Part shown: one piece after another, positions 52,401 through 61,400 of the stretch
Numbering within the stretch: position 1 is the first letter of the stretch
How the letters are laid out: each line of letters begins with the position of its first letter
Assembly (NCBI GenBank): GCA_947450095.1
Contig: CANFUF010000001.1
Location: 1-64,000 of the forward strand
Direction of reading: 5' to 3'
Length of the DNA: 64,000 bases
Source of the DNA: Roseiflexaceae bacterium
GTDB taxonomy: Bacteria > Chloroflexota > Chloroflexia > Chloroflexales > Roseiflexaceae
Program-made: the position numbers and the translations under genes
The notes under the pieces: model-generated
Seen by the model: the letters and a program-made list of their open reading frames with translations, nothing else
What the model was told of the DNA's origin: nothing
The model's database searches: none

Positions 52401-54278
52401 TTACTTGGTGGCCTTGTGCAGGTTGGCAATTTCCAACGGAGCGGTGTGGGCCCAGAAGGCACCATTCACGCCACCGGCGAGATTGTCAGCTGTTGGCCAG
52501 TTGGTCCAGTAGGTCTGGTTGTAAGGAATGCGGTGGAGCCACTGAATGACCGGGACGTCGACTTGGTCTTTCCAGTAGATTTCCATGGCCTGCGTGGCCA
52601 ATTCGGTGAACTTGGGGTCTTCTGTGGCCAAAGGAGCCATGGCTTCTACGATTTTGTCGTAAGCTGGGTTCTTGTAGCGTGAGAAGCGGTTACCACCGGA
52701 AGTGGTGCCGACAGCAGCACTGTAGCGGCTCTCGAACAATTGCAAAGCGGCTTCTGGGTTGTTGATGCTGGCACCATGACCAAACATATACAAACCTGGC
52801 TTACCGTCGGCCATGTTCTGATAGGCATCAGCACCGAAGTTGACGTCAGCATCGAAGCCAGCGGTCTTCAACATTTCAACCAACACCGGAACGATGTCGC
52901 TGTGAATGCCTTCGAAACCATTGATTACGCAGTTGACGGTCTTGCCGCCCTTTTCCCACAAGCCATTGGCGTTCTTGGCAAAGCCAGCGCCGGTCATCAA
53001 CTTGTCGCTCTCGGCGAGGTCAAATTTACCTGGTTGATACTTTTCAACCAAGGCCTTGACGCCAGCGGTATCAACAAACTTCTGCAAGCCGGGGTACAAC
53101 GGGAAGGGGTAAATCGTGGCAACTGAGGCACCTTCGTACACGACTTCGTTGATCTTGTCGCGGTCGATGGCCAAGCTGATGGCACGACGTACGTTCGGGT
53201 CGTTGTATGGGGCGATTTGGGTGTTCATCCACAAGCTGTTTGGCCACCAGTCAAGATACCCGTACGGTGGCTTATTACCGGTGTGGGTCGTGACTTTGGG
53301 GTTCTGCTTGAGAATGTTACCAATGACTGAAGCGCGCATGTCCAACGTGGCATCATATTCGTTGTTGACAACTTTTTGAGCTACGACGTCCATGTTTTGG
53401 CCGACGGTACCACCAATGTTGGTGATAACGACGCGCTTGACTTCTGGTTGTTGAATACGACCAGCAGCCACGGCCCACCAATCGGTGCGCACATCGAGGA
53501 TCTTTTGGTTCTCGTCCCACAATACGACGTTATAACCGCCGGAGTGTGGCATGTCGAGACCACCGGGGAATTCGTTGGCGTCCTTTTGGGCGCTCAACAC
53601 GTGCTCAGGCACAATGTCGATACCCGTGTCGAACTTCTCCATCAATACTTCGAAGGCGAAGCGAGGAGCGGGGATTTTGAAGGTCACAACAACCGTCAAA
53701 TCATCCACAGCCTTGACTTCCTTGACGTACTGATCGAATTGAGCATGGTAGCTCAACTTTTCGTTCTTCATTTGGCCTTCGAACGTGTAGACTACGTCTT
53801 TTGACGTCACAGCTACGCCGTCACTCCACTTGGCATCCTTGTTGAGCTTGATGGTCAACTCGGTGAAGTCGGGCTTGGTGTAGTCCATGCTGTCGGCCAA
53901 CCACATCACTGGCTTGTCTGCAAAGATTGCGAAGTAAGCCAATGGCTCCCACAACAATGCATTACCGTTTTGGTGCGTGTAACCGACTGATGCCCAAGGA
54001 TTGGTCACGCCAGGATTGGCGATGCTCCAGGCCAAGTTCAACGTGTCTTCGCGGGCTACTGCAGACAAACCAGCAGGAGCTGGGACTGCGGTAGCGGCGG
54101 GGGCTTCCGTTGCCTTGGGGGCTTCGGTAGCGGCGGGGGCTTCCGTTGCCGCGGGGGCTTCGGTAGCGGCTGCCGGAGCCATGGTTGGCTCTGCGGCTGG
54201 GGCCTTAGCACCACCACAAGCAACGACCACAAAGGCCATTACGAGTAGTGAAGCAAGGGTTTTGAAGCGTAACTTCAT
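52401..54278 (-). CDS. Extracellular solute-binding protein, family 5 (oligopeptide/oligosaccharide type)
   Basis: A 625-residue lipoprotein that captures the substrate outside the membrane. Lipobox VVVACGG at ~20, then a ~45-residue linker of ATEAP repeats, then the family-5 fold: AWSIANPG, WSDGVAVTSKDVVYTFE, DIVPEHVL, YPDNPNVRRAISLAIDRDKI-like PYNDPNVRRAISLAIDRDKI, and near the end a WQ-type IQWLHRIPYNQTYW. AAGGAG precedes ATG 54278. It is the first gene of the transporter operon and has a near-consensus promoter 165 bp upstream. Binding specificity for uronate-containing oligosaccharides is inferred from downstream genes. Confidence 0.92.
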   Translation of the reverse strand: MKLRFKTLASLLVMAFVVVACGGAKAPAAEPTMAPAAATEAPAATEAPAATEAPKATEAPAATAVPAPAGLSAVAREDTLNLAWSIANPGVTNPWASVGYTHQNGNALLWEPLAYFAIFADKPVMWLADSMDYTKPDFTELTIKLNKDAKWSDGVAVTSKDVVYTFEGQMKNEKLSYHAQFDQYVKEVKAVDDLTVVVTFKIPAPRFAFEVLMEKFDTGIDIVPEHVLSAQKDANEFPGGLDMPHSGGYNVVLWDENQKILDVRTDWWAVAAGRIQQPEVKRVVITNIGGTVGQNMDVVAQKVVNNEYDATLDMRASVIGNILKQNPKVTTHTGNKPPYGYLDWWPNSLWMNTQIAPYNDPNVRRAISLAIDRDKINEVVYEGASVATIYPFPLYPGLQKFVDTAGVKALVEKYQPGKFDLAESDKLMTGAGFAKNANGLWEKGGKTVNCVINGFEGIHSDIVPVLVEMLKTAGFDADVNFGADAYQNMADGKPGLYMFGHGASINNPEAALQLFESRYSAAVGTTSGGNRFSRYKNPAYDKIVEAMAPLATEDPKFTELATQAMEIYWKDQVDVPVIQWLHRIPYNQTYWTNWPTADNLAGGVNGAFWAHTAPLEIANLHKATK

Positions 54279-54445
54279 CGTTGTCTCCTTCGACATTAAT
54301 CTATGCCATATCACCACGTAATCCCCAATTCTTGTCTAGCCACCACTATCTTGATATCCCCAATGACAAAACTGCCACTGCGTCTACCCTAGAATATGCG
54401 GTTGAACCAACAAAACTGAGAATCTCGTGAGATACTGACATGCGT

Positions 54446-54474
54446 ATTGTATACCTCATCATATATGTTGTCAA
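54446..54474 (-). promoter_or_regulatory. Strong sigma70-type promoter of the transporter operon
   Basis: On the minus strand, TTGACA (54469-54474), 17 bp, TACAAT (54446-54451). Just downstream of the expected start, ATCTC-GT-GAGAT (54422-54433) is a possible operator. Leader length to the binding-protein ATG is ~160 nt. Confidence 0.85.
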
Positions 54475-54889
54475 TTGATTTTTGTGTGTATCTATTGCTT
54501 TTATCAACTCATTTCCCTATCGCTTGTTTTTACTTTCATCATCAACACATTGAATGAGTTAATTTCTCACCCTCTTCACCCAAAAACACTCCAAAAAATA
54601 ACAAAAAAATATACCGAATGAAGTAAAAATCAAGCCCATCTAGATTATTTATCTGTGGCTTATCAACAAAAAAATCGCATGGTGCATATTGCACCATGCA
54701 ATAAAAACTGTCCATACCCACACGCACGAATGCACCACATACGAAGCGCGCAAATCTTCTACTCATCACGACAAAAAATTGACCGACAAAATACCGCTCA
54801 TACACACCATACCTAGCGGAACAGCATATGTACATACAGTACAATCGTGCTACCACTCATCCTGTAACACACCAAACTTACCATTGCAA
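54475..54889. other. AT-rich intergenic region
   Basis: No credible gene. It holds the terminator of the diol dehydratase operon (54669-54699) and otherwise AT-rich sequence that insulates the two minus-strand operons. Confidence 0.65.
54669..54699 (-). terminator. Terminator of the diol dehydratase operon
   Basis: A perfect 10-bp stem, GCATGGTGCA / TGCACCATGC, with a 3-nt loop; the minus strand continues GATTTTTTTGTT. It lies ~190 nt past the small-subunit stop. Confidence 0.8.
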
Positions 54890-55300
54890 TCAAAACGCCG
54901 GCGGGCGCCGTAACATATTACGCTCCAAATACACTTGCGCCGCCTCGCGCACAAATGCGCCACAAATTGGCGCGGCATAGACATTCTCAAGCCGCGTGGC
55001 CAAGGCAATCAGCTCTGCATGCGACGAGCGCCCTGGACGCAATTGCTGATACATATCAATAATTTCGGCCCGCGGCACCACCGTCAACTCTGCCGCCCGT
55101 GCCAAGTTTTGTGCCAATTGATCATAACCCGCCTGGCGGGCAATCTCAGCTTGGGCCTGCAGCGCCGCTTTGTTGATCTGCAAATCATCGAGGGTAATCT
55201 CGCCGGCGACCGTCGCGGCTACCGTCACATCACCCAACACCCGCCCACTCGCCGTATGCAAATCGGCATGGGGATCACTATATAACGGATAGGTTGGCAT
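54890..55300 (-). CDS. pduE: B12-dependent diol/glycerol dehydratase, small subunit
   Basis: A 136-residue gamma-type subunit of coenzyme-B12-dependent diol dehydratase, which turns 1,2-diols or glycerol into aldehydes. Family features are YPLYSDPHADLHTASGRVLGDVT, ITLDDLQINKAALQAQAEIA and IIDMYQQLRPGRSSHAEL, followed by a C-terminal VREAAQVYLERNML. ATG 55300 begins 2 bp after the stop of the large-medium gene. The protein is shorter than the ~173-residue PduE of Klebsiella, lacking the N-terminal extension linked with microcompartment targeting or solubility in enteric enzymes. Its own substrate preference (diol or glycerol) is not determined by sequence here. Confidence 0.92.
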   Translation of the reverse strand: MPTYPLYSDPHADLHTASGRVLGDVTVAATVAGEITLDDLQINKAALQAQAEIARQAGYDQLAQNLARAAELTVVPRAEIIDMYQQLRPGRSSHAELIALATRLENVYAAPICGAFVREAAQVYLERNMLRRPPAF

Positions 55301-55302
55301 TT

Positions 55303-57537
55303 CTATACCTCCGGTTCCCAGTCGAAGCGTAACGCTTCGGGGGGTAATTGACGAATCTCTTCGGTTTCTTTGCGGTGCAACAAGGCCGTTTTGACAATCA
55401 AACGCAAGCGCGCCCAATTATCGACGGTCACTGGCACCGGCGTGGTGATTTTTTTGGCGGCATAACGGGCCGCATTACGCCCCATCGCCCGATAGGTGTC
55501 GACGGTCATACTCGGCGACTGCGAAAAAAGCTCGAGATTGTTGAGGCGCGCCAAATCGACACGATGAATAATCGACGTGCCCCGTGATTGGATGCCAATC
55601 GCAATCCCTGAGCCACTCAATTGCGCACCCACATGCCCAATTTCGGCGCAATCAGACGAATGCCAGATGCGCACAATCCGCCCAATCAAGCCCTCTTCGG
55701 CAATTCCCGTCAGCACCGCTTTGAGCACGTCTTCATGGGGAATCCCGCCAATGGTCTGGGTAATAATCCGCCCAAAGGCCGGCCCAATCGCCACCACCAC
55801 CTCGGTATGCCCACCCCGCTTGGCAGGGCCATAGGGGTCGAGCCCGTCGATGGGCAAGCCCAAACGGTCGGCGATGAAGTCGCGGGGGGATTTGGCTTGG
55901 CGAATATTGGCGATTTCGTCCCAGCGGGCGCCACTCACGCGGTAGCCCGTCCCCGGCCCATTGTAGTCGTTGGGGTCGTTGATGGCGCTTTTGACCACAA
56001 AGTCACGGTCAAAAATCGCGGCGGGCTGCAGGTAATCACCGGCAATCCGTTGCCGCCCCATGGTCAGCAGGTTCTCGGCAGTCTGGGCAAACCCGCGCCG
56101 CGCCAAGGCCGCCACCACATCCATCACGCTACGGTCACCCGCCAAAAAGGCATCGGCGGCGGCCAGGTCTGGCACGATGTCACGCGCCGGCATGTCGTCA
56201 CTCGAATGCGCCACTACCGCCGCCTCGACTTCGCCATCGCTGATGGTGGGGAAGCCCAATTCGGCATACACGGCTTGGATGGCCTGGGCGCCGGCGCGGC
56301 GAATCTCGGCTGCCTCGGCTTCGCTAATCGAGCGCGTGCCCCCATCGATTTGCATGTCGCGTTGCAACACGGCGTAATCATCCAAATCATCGGAATCAAA
56401 ATTCCCCCCGCCAAACATGTTGTCGCGGCGCGGTACGGCACTATATCCCGAAAAAATAAAGTCGGTGCCGGGGATGAATTGCAACATTAATTTGGCTGAT
56501 TTACGGATGGCCGAATGCGACGCTAGGGCATCGTTGCCGGAGGCCACTTCGAGCCCCAACATCGACGCCATTAGATTTTCGGCCAACACCGCCCGCACGC
56601 CACCCGGCAATGATTCGGGCAAGGCAATACACGAAATCGAGCCGTTTTGCACCCCTTGGCTCCCAGCACCCCGGGTCACACACAAACAACGCGCTTCGAG
56701 GTAGAGCATCGAACGTTGTTCGGCACTGCCCATCAACGCCTCAGAACCCGTGCCCGAGGTAAAGCGCACTTTGACGCCCCGTGACGCATACGCCGATGCC
56801 AAGAATCCTTTGGACCACGGCGAATCATCGCCATCCACAAAGGCTTGTTCGGTGCCGTAGACCGACAACGTTTCGGCGTAGGTGGTCAGACCCTTCATCG
56901 CCAAGCGCAATCCCAAGGCTTCTTCGACGGCACATTGGGTCATCACGCCCCCTCGTCCCGTCTGGGCTCCCACCAAAATCGCCAGGGCATTGAATGGCGC
57001 TGCCCGCGCCACCCCCACCGTCGTCTCGATTTCCGAAAAACCCCGCAAGGCGGCTTCGGCAGCATCTGCCGCCAAGAGCGCCGGGTTTTCCCGGCGGTTG
57101 GTGACATGGGCTTGATTGGCAGGGACGCGCCGCACGCGCATTTTGGACAAGCCGTTCATCATTTCGAGCACATTCATATGGCGCATGATGTCGACTAATT
57201 TGGCCGGCGTACATCCCGTGGCGAGGCGCAACAACGTCTTGCGCGGAATGTTGATATCGGCCAGCATATGCGCAAATTGCAACGAATCAAGCGCCATCGC
57301 CTCTGGCGCCACCGTCAAATCGATGCCGTGGCGGGCGATAAACGTATCGAGCGTGTCGAAATCCGCTTCGAGTCGGCCATCGAGCTCGACCACGCGCCCG
57401 GCCTCGATGCGCAACGACGGTTGCGGATCGTAGGGACTATCAGCGACGGTCAAGCCGGCCTCGGGCCACGGCTCGACAAACGTTTCTTTGTTGATATCAC
57501 GCTCATCCAAGGCACGAAAACGGAGGAGATTGGTCAT
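55303..57537 (-). CDS. B12-dependent diol/glycerol dehydratase, fused large and medium subunits
   Basis: A 744-residue fusion. Residues ~1-555 match the large (alpha) subunit: RFRALDERDINKETFV, FTSGTGSEALMG, GSQGVQNGSISC, LESNDQSAHSDMR-region equivalent LEVASGNDALASHSAIR, and SGYSAVPRRDNMFGGGN (substrate and cobalamin-facing). Residues ~580-744 match the medium (beta) subunit: GGHTEVVVAIGPAF, GIPHEDVLKAV, SSDCAEIGHVGAQLSGSGIAIGIQS and NLELFSQSPSMT. The two normally come from separate pduC and pduD genes. AAGGAG precedes ATG 57537. No reactivating factor (pduGH/ddrAB), aldehyde dehydrogenase or shell protein is next to it, which is unusual because this enzyme inactivates with glycerol. Confidence 0.93.
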   Translation of the reverse strand: MTNLLRFRALDERDINKETFVEPWPEAGLTVADSPYDPQPSLRIEAGRVVELDGRLEADFDTLDTFIARHGIDLTVAPEAMALDSLQFAHMLADINIPRKTLLRLATGCTPAKLVDIMRHMNVLEMMNGLSKMRVRRVPANQAHVTNRRENPALLAADAAEAALRGFSEIETTVGVARAAPFNALAILVGAQTGRGGVMTQCAVEEALGLRLAMKGLTTYAETLSVYGTEQAFVDGDDSPWSKGFLASAYASRGVKVRFTSGTGSEALMGSAEQRSMLYLEARCLCVTRGAGSQGVQNGSISCIALPESLPGGVRAVLAENLMASMLGLEVASGNDALASHSAIRKSAKLMLQFIPGTDFIFSGYSAVPRRDNMFGGGNFDSDDLDDYAVLQRDMQIDGGTRSISEAEAAEIRRAGAQAIQAVYAELGFPTISDGEVEAAVVAHSSDDMPARDIVPDLAAADAFLAGDRSVMDVVAALARRGFAQTAENLLTMGRQRIAGDYLQPAAIFDRDFVVKSAINDPNDYNGPGTGYRVSGARWDEIANIRQAKSPRDFIADRLGLPIDGLDPYGPAKRGGHTEVVVAIGPAFGRIITQTIGGIPHEDVLKAVLTGIAEEGLIGRIVRIWHSSDCAEIGHVGAQLSGSGIAIGIQSRGTSIIHRVDLARLNNLELFSQSPSMTVDTYRAMGRNAARYAAKKITTPVPVTVDNWARLRLIVKTALLHRKETEEIRQLPPEALRFDWEPEV

Positions 57538-57585
57538 GGAGGCTTGCTCCTTGTGTGGGAATTTGTATCTTCTCCTACTATACAC

Positions 57586-57622
57586 AAAAAACCACGGCAA
57601 GGTGTAATACACCTTGCCGTGG
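57586..57622 (-). terminator. Terminator of the small lipoprotein gene
   Basis: A perfect 14-bp stem, CCACGGCAAGGTGT / ACACCTTGCCGTGG, with loop AAT; the minus strand continues TTTTTTG. It separates the lipoprotein from the downstream diol dehydratase operon. Confidence 0.9.
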
Positions 57623-57637
57623 AAAGAGACAAATGAC

Positions 57638-58108
57638 TTAGTTCGCGCAGCCCAACGCACCCGAAATAACTGCTACGTTGGTGCGACCATCAACGGTTTT
57701 GAGGAACACATAGAAGCCCACGCCGATTTTGGTTTGGTAGGCAATAATCGTGTCCGTATCAGTCATCCCCAAATAGGTGGTACCGATTTTCTTCAAGTCA
57801 GCGCTGACGGGCACTTCGGCAAAGTCGGCTTTTGTCTTCAAGAAGTCGGTGTAAATTGGAGCGACTTGATCAACCGTTTGATCGGTTGAGAATTCAATCA
57901 TCCCCGTGTTTGGGACGACGTTCATGCCCTTGTATTTGGTCTGAATGTCGGTGGTAATCACACACCCTTGCACATCAGTAAATGACGTGGGGCAACTAAA
58001 CGTATCGGGCGTATTGATTGTCACCGTCGTCACACAGCTACTCGTCGTACACGATGCCAAAACCACCAGTGCCAACAATGCCAACATCAACACTTTGAAC
58101 CGTTGCAT
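57638..58108 (-). CDS. Small lipoprotein of unknown function
   Basis: A 156-residue exported protein: signal peptide with lipobox LASC (Cys ~20), four further Cys in the first half (possible disulfides), then a compact alpha/beta domain of ~110 residues with FSTDQTVDQVAPIYTDFL and AYQTKIGVGFYVFLK. I recognise no family. It is monocistronic with its own promoter and terminator. The upstream large signalling gene is divergent. Confidence 0.7.
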   Translation of the reverse strand: MQRFKVLMLALLALVVLASCTTSSCVTTVTINTPDTFSCPTSFTDVQGCVITTDIQTKYKGMNVVPNTGMIEFSTDQTVDQVAPIYTDFLKTKADFAEVPVSADLKKIGTTYLGMTDTDTIIAYQTKIGVGFYVFLKTVDGRTNVAVISGALGCAN

Positions 58109-58155
58109 ACATACCTCCGCTTAATCATGCTATTTGTAAAATAAATTCCTTTTGT

Positions 58156-58184
58156 ACAATACGCTATATCCGTTTTCTAGTCAA
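58156..58184 (-). promoter_or_regulatory. Promoter of the small lipoprotein gene
   Basis: On the minus strand, TTGACT (58179-58184), 17 bp, TATTGT (58156-58161). Confidence 0.7.
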
Positions 58185-58427
58185 TATTACTTTGGTAATA
58201 CAAACTATTTTTCATCACAATCTAACAAAGTATTTAATGTATACAAAGCAATATTTTTATTATTTATCACGGTAATATTATCTTATTTATTTTCAAAAAA
58301 ATATATATACATAGTCAATAAATACAAAAAATAACAACACAATTGGTAATTCAAATCATCTTACCGCACTCATGGCTTATTTTTGTTACAATCGGGATAT
58401 ACCGGCATCCAATGGAGGGTGTAATAG
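58185..58427 (+). promoter_or_regulatory. AT-rich upstream region and extended -10 of the hybrid kinase gene
   Basis: Very AT-rich, no gene seen. TGTTACAAT (58384-58392) is an extended -10 element 36 bp before the start codon; no good -35. Confidence 0.5.
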
Positions 58428-61400
58428 ATGGTAGCGCGCCACCGCATCGCAGTCCAAGTCGGCATGCATGACCCATATTGGGTGCAAGTCCGTGAAGCAG
58501 TGATTCGGCATGCCATACAACGCAACGTCGAAGTGGTCCAGCTCGGGACACTCACCCGAAACATCACCAATTTACAGTTACTTCCCCACGAAATCGATGA
58601 ATTTTTTGAAGAATTACTCGTCCAAGATGTGCATGGGTTGATTTGCAATACCGTTGCAGAGCCCTTGCTACGCCGAATTGTAGACCAAGGCATACCGATT
58701 ATCGATGCCTCCGAAAGTTTTTTGCGCTATCCATTATTTACGTCGCGCCGTGGGTTATATGACGCCGCACATACGGTAGGGCGGTGGCTCGCAGAACGAT
58801 TGCAACCCAATGCACGAGTACTCGTGGTGGGTGGGTACGACGATATGGGGTTGTCACGGCTTACCGGCATCCGCGATGCGCTAGCAACGGTATCCAGCAT
58901 TCAGCTGGTCCATATCCCATCAGCCTGGCTTTATCATGATGGAGTGGCGGCCACCGAAGCCTGGGTGCAACATAATTTTACGCCAATAGATGCGGTATTT
59001 GGCTTATCCGATTCGCTTGCGAGTGCCGGGCGCGACGTGCTGGTACGCCATCAACGCTTACAGCCACATACGTTAATTACTGGTATCAATGGCGATCCGT
59101 TAGCAATGGCCGAAATCAACCATGGGCAGATGCATATGACCGTCGAGACGGTGATTGACTCATTTGCAGCTCAACTGCTTGATTTGGCGATTTATGGCAT
59201 CCAAACCAAACAACTCCCCGCGACATACGACCCACCACGCCGTGTCATCGAGCGGCATAATGTGGCCCAAATCGCCGTCGAAAAATTAGTCTCGTTTGCT
59301 GATTTGACCAATCAACTCGTCGGCGTGAATCGCCAAAGTGAACAACGCCGGTTACGTCAAATCGAAACCAGTATCGCGATCACGCAACGGGTAGGAACAA
59401 TCCTCGATCACACCCAACTCATCAACGAAATCAGCGCCTTGATTCGCGTCAATTACGGCTATGACCGGGTATTATTGTGGCGCTTTGATGAGCAGGGTCA
59501 GCTCCATACCAATTCAGCGCACGCACCGCAGTTGGCAGGGACGGCGTTAGGGGCGGCGCTACTTGATCAACGACCGATTTTCATCCCCGATACCAGCATC
59601 AGTACGCGCTATATCACCGATAGTCATCAGTTCGACACGCGTACGCGGGTAATCATCCCGATTCGTTTCAACAATATGATTACGGGACTCCTCGATGTGC
59701 AAAGCACCACCCTCGTACCCCACACGCATGACGAAATAGATGGATTACAGTTGGTAGCTGACCAAATCGGGATTGCCTTGCGCAATATCGACTTATATCA
59801 AGCAGCCAAAACTGCCCAATATGCGGCTGAGCAGGCCGACCGCCTCAAAACCCGTCTACTCGCCAATGTCAGTCACGAATTGCGCACGCCGCTGCATATC
59901 ATTCTTGGCTATAGTCAATTACTCGTCACCGACCCGACACCCCATGGTGTCGCCCTCCATGACAATGTGCGTGCTGATATTGTGACCATCCAACGCAGTG
60001 CGGAACATTTGATTTTGTTGATTAATGACTTGCTTGATTTATCACGGGCCGAAATCGACGAGTTGGTGTTGTTTGCCGAGACCATTAACCCGCATACCCT
60101 GATTACCCAAATTTTTAGTGAACTGAATACCACCTTCCATAATCCCATGGTGACATGGGAGCTGCATATCCCCGATGAATTACCAATGCTCTATGTTGAC
60201 CCTGTCCGCATCCGGCAAATTATCACCAATTTATTGAGCAATGCCGCCAAATTCACCCACCAAGGAGCAATTACCCTCGAGGTAGCAGTCCATCCGCCGT
60301 ACCTACATATTTTGGTCAAAGATACAGGTACTGGTATTGATCCCACGCATCAAGCACGCATATTTGAACCATTTTTCACCCTTGATCAGCAACAACAACA
60401 CCCCAATGGAGTAGGGTTAGGACTTGCGATTACCCGCCGATTAGTGGCACTTCATCACGGTGTATTGACAGTAGAAAGTCAATTTGGGGCCGGAAGCACC
60501 TTCCATGTCTATTTACCATTACGCGGGCTTGATGCCACGACCCTTCCCCCACCACCATCGACACTCCCGGCGGTGTTAATTGTCCTCAGTACGACTGACA
60601 AAATCCGACCAGCCCTACAACACGTCGCCCAAAAAAACCAACTCACCATCCACCGCGCACAAACGATTACGCAATTAGATGCCTTGATTAATCAATTTCA
60701 TCCCATTGCCATCAGCTGGGATAGTACCGACTCGTTTCATGAAGAGACGCAACTCATCGATTATATTCAAACGCATGCGTTGCTCGGACGCGTCCCATTT
60801 TTGGTATATAACAACACAAATACCCTAGGCAATACGCCTATTTTGCAAAAGCCCATGAGCAATGATTCATTCATTGCAACCATTCGGCTACTCGTAACCC
60901 AACACCACTCGGACGAAATGCAATTTTTGATTGTCGATGACCACCCCCAAATGCATGTGTTATACCAGAGCATCATCGAACGCACCTTTATCAATGCGGC
61001 ATTTACCTCATGTTATGACGGCATTCAGGCGCGCGAACTGTTATGCCAAATCCCGACGCCCAATGCAATTATTCTAGATTTGGTCATGCCTGACGGTGAT
61101 GGATTTGAATTGCTTGCTTGGATTCGCAATAACGAACAATTTCAATCAGTACCGGTAATTATTATTAGTGGTAAAGTGCTTACCCGCAGTGAAATCCAGC
61201 GCATCAATTACCCCAATACCGTCATGCGGCCCAAACTAGGCGGCACAATCGACGATATCGACCAATTGTTGCATGGGATAACGCGTGGCGATGCCATCAA
61301 TCCACCACACTTGAGTAGTGTGGCCCGCATCGCCATGGCCTACATCCAACAACACTACACCCAACGCCTGAGCCGCGAGCAAATTGCGAGTGTCGCAGGT

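Noticed and set aside
54542-54856. 104-codon minus-strand ORF in the intergenic region
   Set aside because: It runs through the diol dehydratase terminator hairpin and has a biased Phe/Cys/Tyr composition typical of AT-rich non-coding DNA.
58152-58334. 60-codon plus-strand ORF
   Set aside because: Low-complexity AT-rich translation without ribosome-binding site, overlapping a divergent promoter.
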